Shown here piece by piece: positions 43,512 through 55,700 of a stretch of DNA of 64,000 nucleotides. Each line of letters opens with the position of its first letter. Positions within the stretch are counted from its first letter, which is position 1. This DNA comes from Schistosoma mansoni (Eukaryota; Platyhelminthes; Trematoda; Strigeidida; Schistosomatidae), in assembly GCF_000237925.1 (NCBI RefSeq), contig NC_031497.1:5077295-5141294 (forward strand), given 5' to 3'. The position numbers were made by a program, and so were the translations under genes. The notes beneath the pieces were generated by a model. That model had not been told where the DNA came from, searched no databases, and saw nothing but the letters and a program-made list of their open reading frames with translations.

Positions 43512-45809
43512 GTTCTATTGGGAAAATATAAAAGACCCATCAAGAAGAACATAAACAATAGCATTAGGGACTAGTCAGATGAAAACACAAATCGAAATAT
43601 AGAATCTTCTATTTCAGTGAAAGGATGTTCATAGATGGGTAAGATTTATAATCCCCACGTTTGACAACCACTACTTGATTACCTTAAGTTACTAATCATG
43701 AACTGAATAACTGATTACATTACCGATCCCTCTGATTGTAATATTAAAGGAGCAAGGTTCAATTTCCTACAAAAGTGAGAATTTTTCAGAGATCACAAAT
43801 GTGCCTTGATATAGAATATCGATATACATGAAAACTACTCATTAAACATTATTTTTACAACAAATAAACATTCAAACTAAAGTACTCTAGATTGTCGGCT
43901 AGAAAAATGGATTCCCACTTGATTTGGTGAACATCACAGGATCACATGAAGAATCCTACAATTACTTACATCAGCCTAGAAGTCACGGATTGATGCGATG
44001 TATTTTGAGAATAAGTTGGGATCAGTTGACCAGAAAATGCATGGATATCAGCATAAGGAAGTAATGAAACATAAAACTGAACTCACTAAATTCCTAATCA
44101 CTTTTTCGCAATAAAAACAAAACTGTCAGAGTCGATTGAAAGCAAAGTAAGCTTAAGGGAAGAGATAAATACTTCGAGAATATCTGAGGAAGAATTGAGA
44201 AAATCAAGATGGAAGGTAGACTATATAATTCGAATAAACGTTTAGAATTCTCATAATAGTTACAAAGCTGAGAAAGTACTGGATTGGAATGATTGAGAAC
44301 TAACAACATGAAGCATTTAATCCAAGCGTCTACAGATTGAGACTTATCGATGATAGATATTTTAAGTCTCAGAGAATCACACAGAAAGTCCGGTTATGCA
44401 ATTTACAATTTTTCGCTCCACAATAAATTCTGTTGGAAAATATGCAAGAAATTTACAACAGATTTAGTGAGTGCTGCTACCGTAGTTACAGTCATCGCAG
44501 ATTGATAAGTAATCTGTTTAACCAAGCCAAACCATGTGCAGTACAGTTAGATGACCAAATTCCTAAGTAATTTAGGTCTAATTGGATGTGATCAACTACA
44601 GATCACTAACTTTTCTACTCAAAAAACATATTCGATATACTTAAATATTATTATTCAAGCTGTTACATAGATTTTTAGAATGTAATTTGTCAATAAGTAG
44701 AAAGAATCTCATCATATTATTTCGATGGATCAGATTGTTTTTTTTATGATTTCTGGTAATTTGCACTTGTTCGCGTTTCCAAAAGAAATCTAAATGCATT
44801 GTGATATATTTTTCATCGTATCACTGCACATTAAGTTGATGAAGTAGACACTTAACCTGAATTTTACTAGGTAAAGACGTAAGCAAATCTAAATCTATAC
44901 ATGCGAATCATACACTTAAGACATTACTTAATGTTTTCAGTTTGAAGGAGAATACATTAGAACTTTATATTCACAGAGAACAATAGTTCTATTTGGGTGC
45001 AAGGAAAATATATGTCTGATCTACATGGTTAGTTTCGAACATCCCGATAGATTAGATAATGTGTTACGAGCCTACTGCATAGTGATGAGCCTTATAAAAC
45101 TGTAATTAACAGGAAGAATTCGAAAACATTTATAACATATTCAGGATGTAGTGAAGTTCAAAAGATTGAGTGAATTGATATGATTATACTGAACTGATAC
45201 GACTCAATAACATAAGTAGACAGGAAATATAATAGTTCCCACAATATTTTGTTTCAAGAATATAATGCATAGTTATTTATTACGAAGGATTAGTAAACAG
45301 CAAAAATACGACTTATTACATGTACTCTTAGAGTTTTAGATGAAAATACTTAAATTATTCAAGCATATTTGTTTATAAACAGGGTAAACTATCTAATAGG
45401 ATTGTTAAGATTCTGTAGCAGTATGATTCAAAGTCCAAAGATGTTCGATGGTTAGAGTTTCTTGCTGACTACCTCCAACCACTAATTAACATCTCAACAC
45501 AGTGCATGCGGTGTTGGCTCACCTAAATTAGTGGCTACAATTCAACTTGATCAACACTTAAAGGACTAGACAAACATGGAATTGATCGCTTTTCAGTGAT
45601 CTTACCCCAAGCCACTAAACTACAATGATAATATCTAATTAGATGAGTATTTTTCTAAATTATGCATTGGTTTATACAAATAATATAAATTATAACTCCT
45701 TGATTATAAGGTATAACACAACACATTTTATGTATTATAGCAATTTACGAAGATATGACGAAACTGTATTCACAAGAGGATTAATTAATCAACTTCTCAA
45801 GCTTGATCT
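43512..45809. other. Intergenic region between COQ3 and the tail-anchored coiled-coil gene
   Basis: This should hold the COQ3 promoter and the 3' end of the next gene. A SINE-like piece is visible near 45425-45600. I see no gene; the minus frame 44094-44309 lacks support. Confidence 0.4.
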
Positions 45810-48800
45810 CTAATCGTTCATTCTGCAAACAATTAGAAACCAGTAATTATTGATATTTTCAGATCGCTTGGTATAAAATATTATGAGGACTACGGTAACA
45901 TCAACTGGAGTGACATGCCATTTTAATAACTTTATTCATCGCAAATGATTTGGTGTTTAAACCCATTTATAAAAAATATTAATCTTATGCAAAATGAACG
46001 CATAACAAGTTCAATAGACACATGTCTTATAAATAATATGCATACACAAATTCCTCAGGAAAGGAAGTTAAAAGACAAACTACAAGTATGTATGTTATTT
46101 TATTGATAAATTCATTTGTTATAAAAAAGAAAATTAACACAGGTTTGCAGAAAAACAAAATAGCAACATTGAATCATGAAGAATAGAAATATAAACAAGA
46201 TTTCACAGCGAGGATTTAAAAAAAAATGGTCAAGAAATGATGTGTACAATTGATAGAATGGACAGAGTTTCGAAGTTTGTAATAGAAAAGTGCAAACATA
46301 TCACAATGGCTCTTGACAAAAAAAGAATTCACATTAAATAGTCAGAGAGATGATAACTAGAAATAATATATGGAGCGAAATATTGTACAGCGAAATAGAG
46401 AATAAAGAGTAAGAGAGGGAGTGACGAAGAAAATACAAAGATACTTACAATAACCAACAATGTAGTAGCATTAGATGCACAAAAAAGAAATAGATCAAAA
46501 ATATAAAAATAGGTTTAGGTCTAGGTTGACTTTGCAGACGAAATGAAGTATGTTTTATACCACTAGATATTCTGGATGTTAGTTGTTGACTACGTACAAC
46601 CAAAAGCTTCAATAAAACAGATAGCCAATCCTTTTGGTTAACTACAATAAGGATAATGAAAATTAAATGGTATTATTGGGTAAACAAAGTAACTTTTAAA
46701 TTCATTTAGTGTTGTTTGTTTGAATCTTCCCATCGACGTGTTAGGATTGCAACTGGTCAGTCTCTAATTGGCATATGTGCATACTGTGCGTATTACCTCG
46801 ATATAGCCTTAATTCACAAGCATGGTAAGCAGAGATGGATAGTAGCTAGCAGTGCAATCCAGGACGCGCGTTTCGTCCTACTTGGGACTCGTCAGCTGGA
46901 TGTACCCGCATCTCAGAGTTGATGTTCAATCTGGGACTCGAACCCAGTACCCTCGCTTCAAACGCCATCGCGTTATCCACTCGGCCACTGAGTCCTGATA
47001 GCCACTTTTAGTTATATTCAAGGTTACATAAACCGCACAATCTTAAGAAGAGAATAAACTTTAACACCAAAATAGGCAGCTAAACCTTTATTATAACTGG
47101 TAGTGTGATCATTGTTATGGACGGCTGTAAAATTCCTGACAAGTTCAATATCATAAATTTTATTTCAGTAAACATAACATATCGAAGTAGACAATGATTT
47201 TACACTAGTAATACAAATGTTTCGATGAACTAAGACCCCGAAAGTGAACGATTTTTATCGACTAACCTATTATTCCTATTGTCTAAACCTGTATTTAACC
47301 TGAATATTGTTCACTCGACGATGATATAAAAGGTTAATTATGATCTATATCAATATTCTAGTTTAAAAAAAATGGTTCAAATTGAGGAAATCAACAGACT
47401 ACATCACGAGGCGAACCGGAACTTGGAATCCTTAAGGGGAAAAGAAAAGAGAAAAACCAAAAAAGCACTCTGCACCGAGAGTCGGAAACAGATATCCAAA
47501 GAATGAATAGCAACTGGAAAGGATTGTCCAGGACAGAGTTCAACGGAGAATGCTGGTGAGCTGCCTATGCTCCTCTACGAAAGGTAATAGGCGTAAGTAA
47601 GTAGGCTATACGAATTTACTGTGAAAAATAATAGTAAAACATCTTAACAATATTATAAAATGGCATACGCGTACACGAAACTAATATGAGGTGAAACAGT
47701 CGATTTTATTCTTTAAATCTTACTGTTTGTTAATCGGTATCGAATCACCTTAAATTTTTTCAGTGGAGCAATGGTTTATTGGTTAAGGTATTCGAATTTC
47801 ACCCACTAAGTGTCAGGTTGGAACCCCGCGCCCCAAGTACTTAGGTTCAGACAACTGGATGGTATCTCACTAGCTCTCATACTTGGAGTGTGGTTCATAC
47901 CTAAGTACTGAGTGAATGAGTTCACTGATTTTGAAACTTTTCTGATAGTTCTAACATAATATAATAGTGCACTCAACATAAAAGTCATGCACAACATACA
48001 AAAATTAATCTATAATCTTTGCTGATAATGCAACTGTTATATAAATTACATTTACTCAAATAAAAGCTAATTCACACAAGTTATATTACAAGTATAATCA
48101 AAAATCTTACTTAATTGATGTAAGAATTTGAATTTGATGGAAGGAGAACGTAGAAATGATTCTTTAGGTTCAAAAGACTGAAGAAGACCTCTCACATTAA
48201 AAACTGCTGGTCCGCTTGTATAATTATTATTTGGTTCATGTATTTTAATAGATAATTCCGATGTCCTACAAAGAAATAACAAGCAAGAAACTATTCATAT
48301 GATCTACACAATAATAAACGTATTGCAATTATCATTACCAAGGTTGGACTTGATAATTTCAAATAAATTGGGCATGGGGTAGATTGTTATAAACAAAAAT
48401 AATATGTTTGTAATATCCCAATGGGTAGAGAAATTAGATTTCCTGATGTTTTGTGATTCAGTATAAGCCACTTCTTCTTCAGAGAAGTGGCTTCAACTCA
48501 CATTCCTAGTGTAAGCCCCAGTGATACAATTCGAGTCCAAAAATTTGAATGTCTTACATAAAAAGCCACTGAGTTATATTCAATAATATACACGTAATAC
48601 AGATGTGTAAATGTACTGGTAGTTGACATCTTACAAAAAATTTAAACTTGCTACTGAAATTCACGAGTTCATATCCATTGGAAATCTTAAGACTGGCTTA
48701 AGTGAAGTAGAATAAATTAAGAAAACAGTTACCAGATATTCGGATATTTAGTAATTTAATAGTTGAATTCATGAGTCAATCAAAGCTAGACCACCTTGGA

Positions 48801-51800
48801 AAACCTGGAACCACTGAATGGACGTTTATTCCAGGTAATGGGACTCCTCAGCAGTACGCATCCACGATCCCACTCGCGGGATTCGAACCCAAAACACTTA
48901 GTATTTGGAGAAAATCAGAGTAAATGTTCTTGAACCTGCGTAGTCGATTATAATTTATGTCATCCAAGAAGTTGATGATCATCAATTACTACCGACAAAA
49001 GAATTGTAATCTAGGTTTTATAGCTTGATGAATCCCTTAAAAAGTAACCCAGTGATAATTCCACATGAAACTCCTAAAAGTTCGACATCTTACTTCAATT
49101 TAGCAAGCGTGATGCATAGAGAAAGAGAATGTCTAGGTGTGTTGGGAACGTCTAAAAACACCTTAATTCATGTGGATTAACAAGGGATTTTTGTTTATCA
49201 CTTATCAGGTCAACATAGGAGTAAGTGAGGAGTTAGAATACAAGTCAAATATAAACACAACTAATGAGATTATCAGGAGGAATTTTCTAAACATGGAGTT
49301 ATTCTCAGAAGTTTGTGTTTGGCAAACTTTGTCTGAAAATCTAGAATTTTATCCAAAGAAATAGCATAAACTAATATTCATTGAACTAAATGGTGAACGC
49401 AAAATCTAAATAATCATAAGATATAATGAAGAGTGGTTTTTCATAAAATAACCATATAATTAGAACTTACGGTACTTCAGGTCCAACAGAATATGGTGTC
49501 ACAGGCTTCTGATATATTGGGCAATATTTTACAAGAAGTATTTGACATTTATGAAGTTCCTGTGTACGCTCATACAAAGAGTCTTCAAGTAACGCGACCT
49601 GAGTAAAATATATGTACAATGATGTTAAGTTGTTTTATTATGTCAACCAATAAAATGAATGCTTCAAATAAAAATCTATTTAACAAAATTCAACTGACCT
49701 GTTCATCTAATCCTTCAATAGTTGCTTTTAAATGTGCACGTTCTACAGTTGCATGGGATAAGCGTTCTTTCAAAGTAAGAAACTCTGCATTACTTGCTTT
49801 CAACTGATCCATAGCCATAGACGCTTCCTCCTCAGCTCCTTTTATTCTCTGTAACAACTGAGAATGTAACGAATCTTCACTAACACTTTGGTTCAGATTG
49901 ACGAAGTTATCATGCTTTAATTCACTAATTGAATGAAGTATCGAATTTCGATAACTATTTATTACTGCTTCATTGTTATTTTCCATTAGTGATACTGGTG
50001 TGGACATATTGGATACATGAAGATTATTGAACTGAATCTCACTTAAGATGTGTGGTTCGTTTGCACTACCATATTTTAAACTTTCATCAACCAAAATTTC
50101 ACCGGATGAAGTTATGTCATTGCCTGCCACCAGTTAAAACAAACAAGAACAAAAACTATAAATAACTATATGATAACTATGTATAAAGCAAAGGTTAAAT
50201 TTCAGTGAAGCAGTTTATCTGAGAAATCTCATCGTCATACCAGCTAAATATGAGAGGTAGCACAACAATCGATTAATTATTCTTAAAATAGTAACAACTG
50301 TGAGTCTAACCCAAATACTATTTAGTTAGTTCTAGCTAACGAGAAGTCAGGTGGGGAAGATCAATTTATTATTGAATGCAAAAATTACCGAGTATCTTCG
50401 TAAAACATGAAAACCATATATTAAATACTTCATTTGAACATCTTCCATCAGTTGTCTTCTACAAACTTTATAGTCCCTTTATTCCAGTTTTTATTAGAAT
50501 TACTCTTTTTTTACATTTCTGTTCTCTTCAATTCGACCTTCTCAGTCTTATGCTGCCAGGCATTCCGCTTCTGACTAGTGTTAATACTACTTATGTCTAT
50601 TGACGTGAGCAGCAAACACCACAAGTATTCTGATTTCTTTCCCTTGTAAAGATAAATGCAAATAAATGATAACTGAAGTATATACCCAGTTTGAATATAT
50701 ATATACATGTAAACAGGCTTAACTCCAATGCCGCTAAGTTATCGACAAGAAAAATGACAACTAAGTGCATAGATCAAGCGATCATTTCCATCACTAAATT
50801 ATTATCGCCTACTGATTTCCCTAATTATGGAACATTTATAATAGTGATCAGGATGTTTCAAGTTGAGCAGACTGCAGAAATTAATGAAAGATATAGTCTG
50901 TAAAATGAAATGACAAAAATCAAATAACGGGAGGATTGAACGTCTAAAACTTACCTATGATAAGTGATTCTGTTTGAACATATTTACAATTTTCAACAGG
51001 GAGATGTGGTGAGACGCCATCGTACCCATCAATAGGGTCAATAGCTATCTCAACCTTTTGGATAAAATCAGTTGTGGGAATAGCATTCAACAAATCTGTT
51101 TGAACTGAACTGTCGGTAAAGTGTGGCTTGTGTATTGCTTTCTTAGTAGAGGTGCTGTTCTCACAAACAAAATTTTCATGATTTATTATATTCCTTTGAT
51201 GATTGATTAAATCAGGAAACGGGTTCATTTTAGATTGTTTACGTTGTAAAACATCGTTGAGACGTCGGAGTTTTTGACAATTTGTACAGCTTGAGGAATC
51301 AGATGAGTTTGTATTCGCCAAACCATTAGGTTTGCTTGAAGAAATGTTTTGTGATATAAAGCGACTTAACTGCATCCGTAGAGCTCTGGCATCTGAACTT
51401 ACTTCAGCTAACTGACCCCGAAGTCTTGATGCCTCACGATCACTATCTTCTCTTTGACGTGTCATATCTAATCGTAATTGAGTAAGCTCATTTTGAGCAA
51501 TAGATAATTTCAGTTTTAAATCGTCGATACTTAAAGTATCTATATCTTGTAGTTCATCAGTTGTGTGTAAACTTTTTAGTAAATTCCCAATGAGAACTAT
51601 GAACAAAAAATAAAAATAATAATATTCACATTATTGGAAGTTTTACTGACACTTATTTCTTATATCGATATGATATACGAAATAGAGAGATCGCAAATCG
51701 AATAATGAAATGAAAATTGAGTCGAACATGAACACGTTTGAATCCCAATCCACATATTTCGGTTTGGGCGAACGGGTAATATCATTAGTCCCTACACTTT

Positions 51801-54800
51801 GAGTATGGCCCATACCCAAGTAGCTGGTGAGTGAGTTAATTAATTTATATTAGAATCGCCAACAAAAAGAATATGATGATATCAGAGCAATGAAACAGAA
51901 AGCACTATCTAACAGACATACGGCAGTATGGAGTGATTAAAATGATCAAAAAGTAGCTTATTCACCATTTGGCATTGAAAGGATTTTAGCATATTTAATA
52001 ATTTTTGACTCTGATAAGATACCTGCAGAGTCTAATAAGAATGATAAGCATAGTTCACCAGTGTTTCAGACTGTTCTATGGGGATATGAAGCTTAGTGAT
52101 AAAACAAATTAGTCGAGTATTTAATCAACTATGGTGTCAACGCTCTAGTTGCATCGTATGAGTACCTATGAGAGATGAAACATAGTTTTGAAATTACATT
52201 ATTCATAAAGATAATAATTGCTTTGTTTCGTACTATACGTTTGAACTTTCAAGCAAATTTTCAGCGTAATAAGCTAATATATTCGTCCGAATAATTGAGA
52301 TCACAAGAGGACTTTACAGTAAGACCTTATCGTATTAGCAAATACGAATTGTTGATAGATCATTTATTGAGTACTACAACACATTGTTTGAAATAAAAAG
52401 TACTATAATTCCGTCGAATTTACTTTACAATTGATTTTTTAAAAAAAATTGCATATGGTTGTATTTAAACACATCTGGAACTGTATATTTGATTGAATGT
52501 TGTTCTATCTTATATGAAACAGATGTAGCTTCAGAAATTAATTTTGATTTACTAGGCAACAGATTAGACCCAGACTCACCCACGTAGCATTAGTAATTAT
52601 AACATAATGTAAGCGTAACGCTAACGATTGTATAGTTAAGTTGAATTACTCCATTATTTTTCTGTTTGACGCATTTTTTAAGGTTGAAAACCGAAAACTT
52701 AACTTTTAATTATATTTACGTAATAGTCTATTGAGTCCAAATCTTAGGCTATGCAGTCAGAACACAATGCTGTGAGTTTCTATAGTGTATATTTTAAAAC
52801 CCAATACAAGGAGTATTATATAGTTATTCGGTTTCTTTAATCTTTAAAAAGTGTGTCGCATTAACGTATGGGACAGTTCCAGTAAGTAATCATTTTAAAG
52901 TGGTGAAATAAAAAAATATTAGTAAACCGTGCGAGGAAGGATTACAAAAACACATAGGAGAGCACAAGCCCACTTATAAGTAAGACGAAGCAACTTGTAT
53001 TATTTATCTGTCGGTAAGGAAACACTATAACAAACGTTTCATACCATTAAACTAACGCTAATAGATTAACACAACAAACTAACAATTCAGAAGCAAGAGA
53101 TGGATAAGCGCGAGATCAAACCAGTCACTAGACACAAACAAATTACAACACATTTAAATCTTATAAATCACAAACCTCGCATATTTTGGTCCAAAGAACT
53201 AGTGTTTAGATTTGTTTTACTGAAGAATAATTTGAACTGTTCTAATGAAGCAGTTGTTTTAGCTAATTGATTACGCAAATGAGTAATTTCCATAGAGGTT
53301 CTACGTTTTTGTGCTTCATAATTTTTTTGATGATGACGAATAGTATCTACACTGGAATCCAGTTCAGTTCCTATATGATCTAATCGTTCTTGTAACTGAT
53401 CAATACGTGTTCTTTGATTTATACGATATTTTTTTAAACGATCCACTTGACCAAGTGCATTCAATAAAGCTTCTTGTAATTCACACTTCGTTGGTTCATC
53501 GGATTCAGAAAAACTAGAATGTTTCAATGTACGATTGAGAACACTTCTTGGATTAACCAGTCCATATTTTAATAACTAAAAGTTAAATAGTGAAAAATGA
53601 TTTATATATTCAACGAATCAAAATATTTTATGGATAAACTCGTAAATATATACATAATGATTGAGTGTGAATCCGTCACCAGTCGGATGCATCCCATACT
53701 TAGGTGACATGAAGAATTTCATAAAGGTGAACAACAAATGACTATGAATACATAAGAACTGACAGTAAAGTTTTCTTGTATTAAATATTACTTTTAGAAA
53801 CCAAAATCCAAGATGTTAAACTGATGATTATGGCTTTTCTCATAAGGAATAACCACCTTGCTTTAAAATTCGTTCCAAGTGTTTCTGATCTCCGATACAT
53901 CTCTAATCCCAACCACTCTTCGCATTATTTTAAACCGAGGATGATTGTAAAGTCATTTTCACGTCCTGCGGACATCCGATTCACATACAGACACATACGC
54001 TTCTTAACCTGCAACGTAAGTCATATAACTAAGGGTGGCTAGGAAGTTGCAAATGGAAAACCGAATGGTGTACGCAAATTATGGATAGATACACATGTCC
54101 TTTTGATCCAGACCTTGACTAGGTGTATAAAAGGCAACAAACAATAGCGTTTCAAATTTATCACCTCGCATTTGAGCACAGGAACATGATACATAGAAAC
54201 TCAACCAGTTAATCAGTTATTAGCAAACAACAAGTCAGGAAAAAAACAATTATATGACAATCAAGAAGGATTTATTAATGAGGTTGTTAAGAAAAACTTC
54301 TTACAGTTTCGTATCTAATTTCTCCTGGATTTTTAAATCCATTAGGCTTTGGATTGGAAAACGTCTGCTGATTGAGTTGTTCATTATTTGATATAAAATC
54401 AGTCTGAACAGCATTGTGCTTAGCAGTTTTAAGTGAATTTCGAGCTTTGGTTTTGCATTGTTTAATGCGCTCTTCTAGTTTTTGTTGGAATGCATAAATA
54501 ATTTTCAAATTATCTGAGGCATCATGTTCATGGGATAACAAGAGAGACTGAATATGTTTTAATTGACCATGTGTTGATGTTACGTTGGAACATATGTCTG
54601 AAATACTAGGATGTGGATTAAGTTGGGATAAAGTTGACAAAGTAACAGAAAGTGAATCACCACACTGGTTCAAATTATTTAATAATTGTACTAGTTGAAA
54701 ATGACCTGTTGAAAGACGATTACATAACAGAGAAACAGTTCGACTGCAAGCACTTAATTGTAACTCTAAATCTCCGACTGAAGACAATTCACCACTATTC

Positions 54801-54826
54801 ATAGCCTCCAATTGAGATTCAAATTG
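45810..54826 (-). CDS. Coiled-coil protein with C-terminal membrane anchor (golgin-84-like)
   Basis: Exons in transcript order: 54826-54305 (ATG at 54802), 53575-53176, 51596-50955, 50123-49699, 49598-49471, 48265-48111, 46641-46449 and 45822-45810 (TAG). Every phase matches, giving about 817 aa. Without the last intron, a TAA at 46447-46445 gives 814 aa. Coiled-coil stretches occur in exons 1-4 (for example SIAQNELTQLRLDMTRQRED and GAEEEASMAMDQLKASNAEF). Near the C-terminus SFRLQSQPRPKP precedes one hydrophobic span IFIFLIYFFFVHLMLLHCWL (about 794-814) and a tail of three residues, so it is a tail-anchored protein. The SFRL...IY...HL pattern recalls golgin-84/GOLGA5, a Golgi tether. VQT cores sit at 132-134, 464-466 and 506-508. 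The start is uncertain, since a 5' exon may lie at 55219-55253. Gene structure is firm; the golgin link is an inference. Confidence 0.8.
46700..47010 (-). mobile_element. Sm-alpha-like SINE, well-preserved copy
   Basis: Minus strand from the tRNA-like head (A-box TGGCCGAGTGG at 46987-46977, B-box GGTTCGAGTCC at 46944-46934) through the hammerhead (46901-46856) to the conserved 3' body ending near 46700. These boxes are internal Pol III promoter elements. It lies in intron 6 of the tail-anchored protein gene, only about 60 bp upstream of exon 7, in the same orientation. Confidence 0.9.
46856..46901 (-). ncRNA. Hammerhead ribozyme, intact core
   Basis: Minus strand: stem I ATCCAG/CTGGAT (6 bp), CTGACGA, stem II GTCC/GGAC around CAAGTA, GAAA, and a minimal self-complementary stem III (ACGCGCGT), then the GTC cleavage triplet. 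Cleavage is predicted between 46863 and 46862. All invariant core residues are present. Known schistosome Sm-alpha hammerheads have the same very short stem III. Confidence 0.9.
47385..47612 (+). mobile_element. SR2-like 3' end, 5'-truncated
   Basis: Decayed copy of the C-terminal coding end and 3' UTR of SR2 (GGACAGAG, GGAGAATGCTGGT, CTGCCTATGCTCC), ending in the GGCGTAAGTAAGTA tandem. Lies in intron 6 of the tail-anchored protein gene, opposite in sense. Confidence 0.75.
47759..47925 (+). repeat. tRNA-related SINE, third type
   Basis: Starts CAGTGGAGCAATGGTTTATT, A-box-like, followed by GGTTGGAACCCC, B-box-like, then CTTGGAGTGTGGTTCATACC. A partial copy of the same body (CTTTGAGTATGGCCCATACC) is at about 51745-51845. 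No hammerhead seen. Confidence 0.5.
48360..48545 (+). repeat. Short repeat shared with 35170-35280
   Basis: Both hold TAATATCTCAATGRGTAGARAAAT-like and TTTCTGATGTTTTRTGA blocks followed by AAGCCACTTCTT. Here a small hairpin (AGCCACTTCT...AGAAGTGGCT) follows. Element type unknown. Confidence 0.45.
48725..48905 (-). mobile_element. Hammerhead SINE family 2, 5'-truncated copy
   Basis: Minus strand: B-box-like GGGTTCGAATCCC (48890-48878), then GGATCGTGGATGCG, the hammerhead, and the tail (CTAGCTTTGATTGACTCATGAATT) to about 48725. Most of the tRNA-like head is missing. Lies in intron 5 of the tail-anchored protein gene. Confidence 0.75.
48812..48857 (-). ncRNA. Hammerhead-like ribozyme, intact 5' core, decayed 3' core
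   Basis: Minus strand: ACTG, CTGAGGA, GTCCC, then GGAATAAACGTC in place of GGACGAAAC. The CUGANGA box is perfect, which shows the ancestral state of the two copies that have T in this place. The GAAA side is altered, so activity is unlikely. Confidence 0.65.
51597..53175. other. Intron of the tail-anchored protein gene, SINE scrap only
   Basis: Apart from the SINE fragment at 51745-51845 no coding exon or recognisable repeat was seen. Confidence 0.4.
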
Positions 54827-55700
54827 CTGACATAAAGAAACAGTCAAATAGTAATGATAACAAGGTAGAGTTTTCTCAAAGACAAAATCTACAATCATCA
54901 AATGTTATTATAATTGAATCATATTACTAATTAAAAGAAATAATCCACGCTGCACAATAGAACAGTATGATAAGTGGATTGCCCAGATCAAAACGAAAAT
55001 TAATTGGTGCAACAGACAAAAAATAATGGGTAAAAAAGAGAAAGGGTTACTTCTTCACTGAAATCCAAAGCTTCAGTATGCTTGAGTATCAGTGAAGACG
55101 AAAGTTCCCTATCTATTTATTCATTTTACAAGTTAACTGTATACCCAAAGACCTATTAATTGTTTTCAACTTTTACGTCAGACATGAAAATTGAATAAAT
55201 CTAGTACAATGTTTGCTTACCTCCACATTGTGACGACAGTATCACACAACGGTATCTGTACAAGATAAATATTGCCTAATGATTCATTGATAACAATATT
55301 TCAACTCTTTCTATTCATCCTAATTTCATATAATTGTGCTGATATGTTGTGGACTGACAGAATCGTGCCATCACACAAGGGTTTATCACTAATAGATAAC
55401 TACAACAGTGTTTCCAAGTCAGAACAAAAACAGACTATTCACCAAAAAACATTTGCCTAAAAAGTCGCACTACTGAAATACGATTTTGCCAAAAGCTGTT
55501 GTCAAATATAGGTATTCGCAACTGGATTTCAAAGAACAACCAGCTCTCTAGGATGGTTTTCAAAAATTTCCACTATTTCCTGAAATACATAAAAGGAACG
55601 AACTTCTAAACTTCAACTAAAAATATCCAAACCCTAATGTAAGACCTAAATTTGAGCTAATCAAGGCAAAACAAGACTTGAAGCGTCGATGTGACTATTT
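54827..55700. other. Upstream region of the tail-anchored protein gene
   Basis: On the minus strand a 35-base candidate exon (55253-55219) sits between a TTGTACAG acceptor and a GTAAGC donor. Joined to 54826 it has no open frame into the protein, so it would be 5' UTR. No promoter motif is evident. Confidence 0.35.

Noticed and set aside
45782-45822. Coiled-coil-like last exon in another phase (NERLEIKLEKLIN)
   Set aside because: It needs a phase-0 upstream exon. The phase that fits exon 7 gives the short LMND ending instead.
45987-46085. Plus-strand ATG frame (MQNERITSSIDTCLINN...) ending at a GTATGT donor, as a first exon
   Set aside because: Only 33 codons. No partner exon was found downstream on the plus strand, and it lies antisense in the last intron of a well-supported minus gene.
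47806-47997. Minus frame of 63 codons
   Set aside because: It is the reverse of a tRNA-related SINE repeat.
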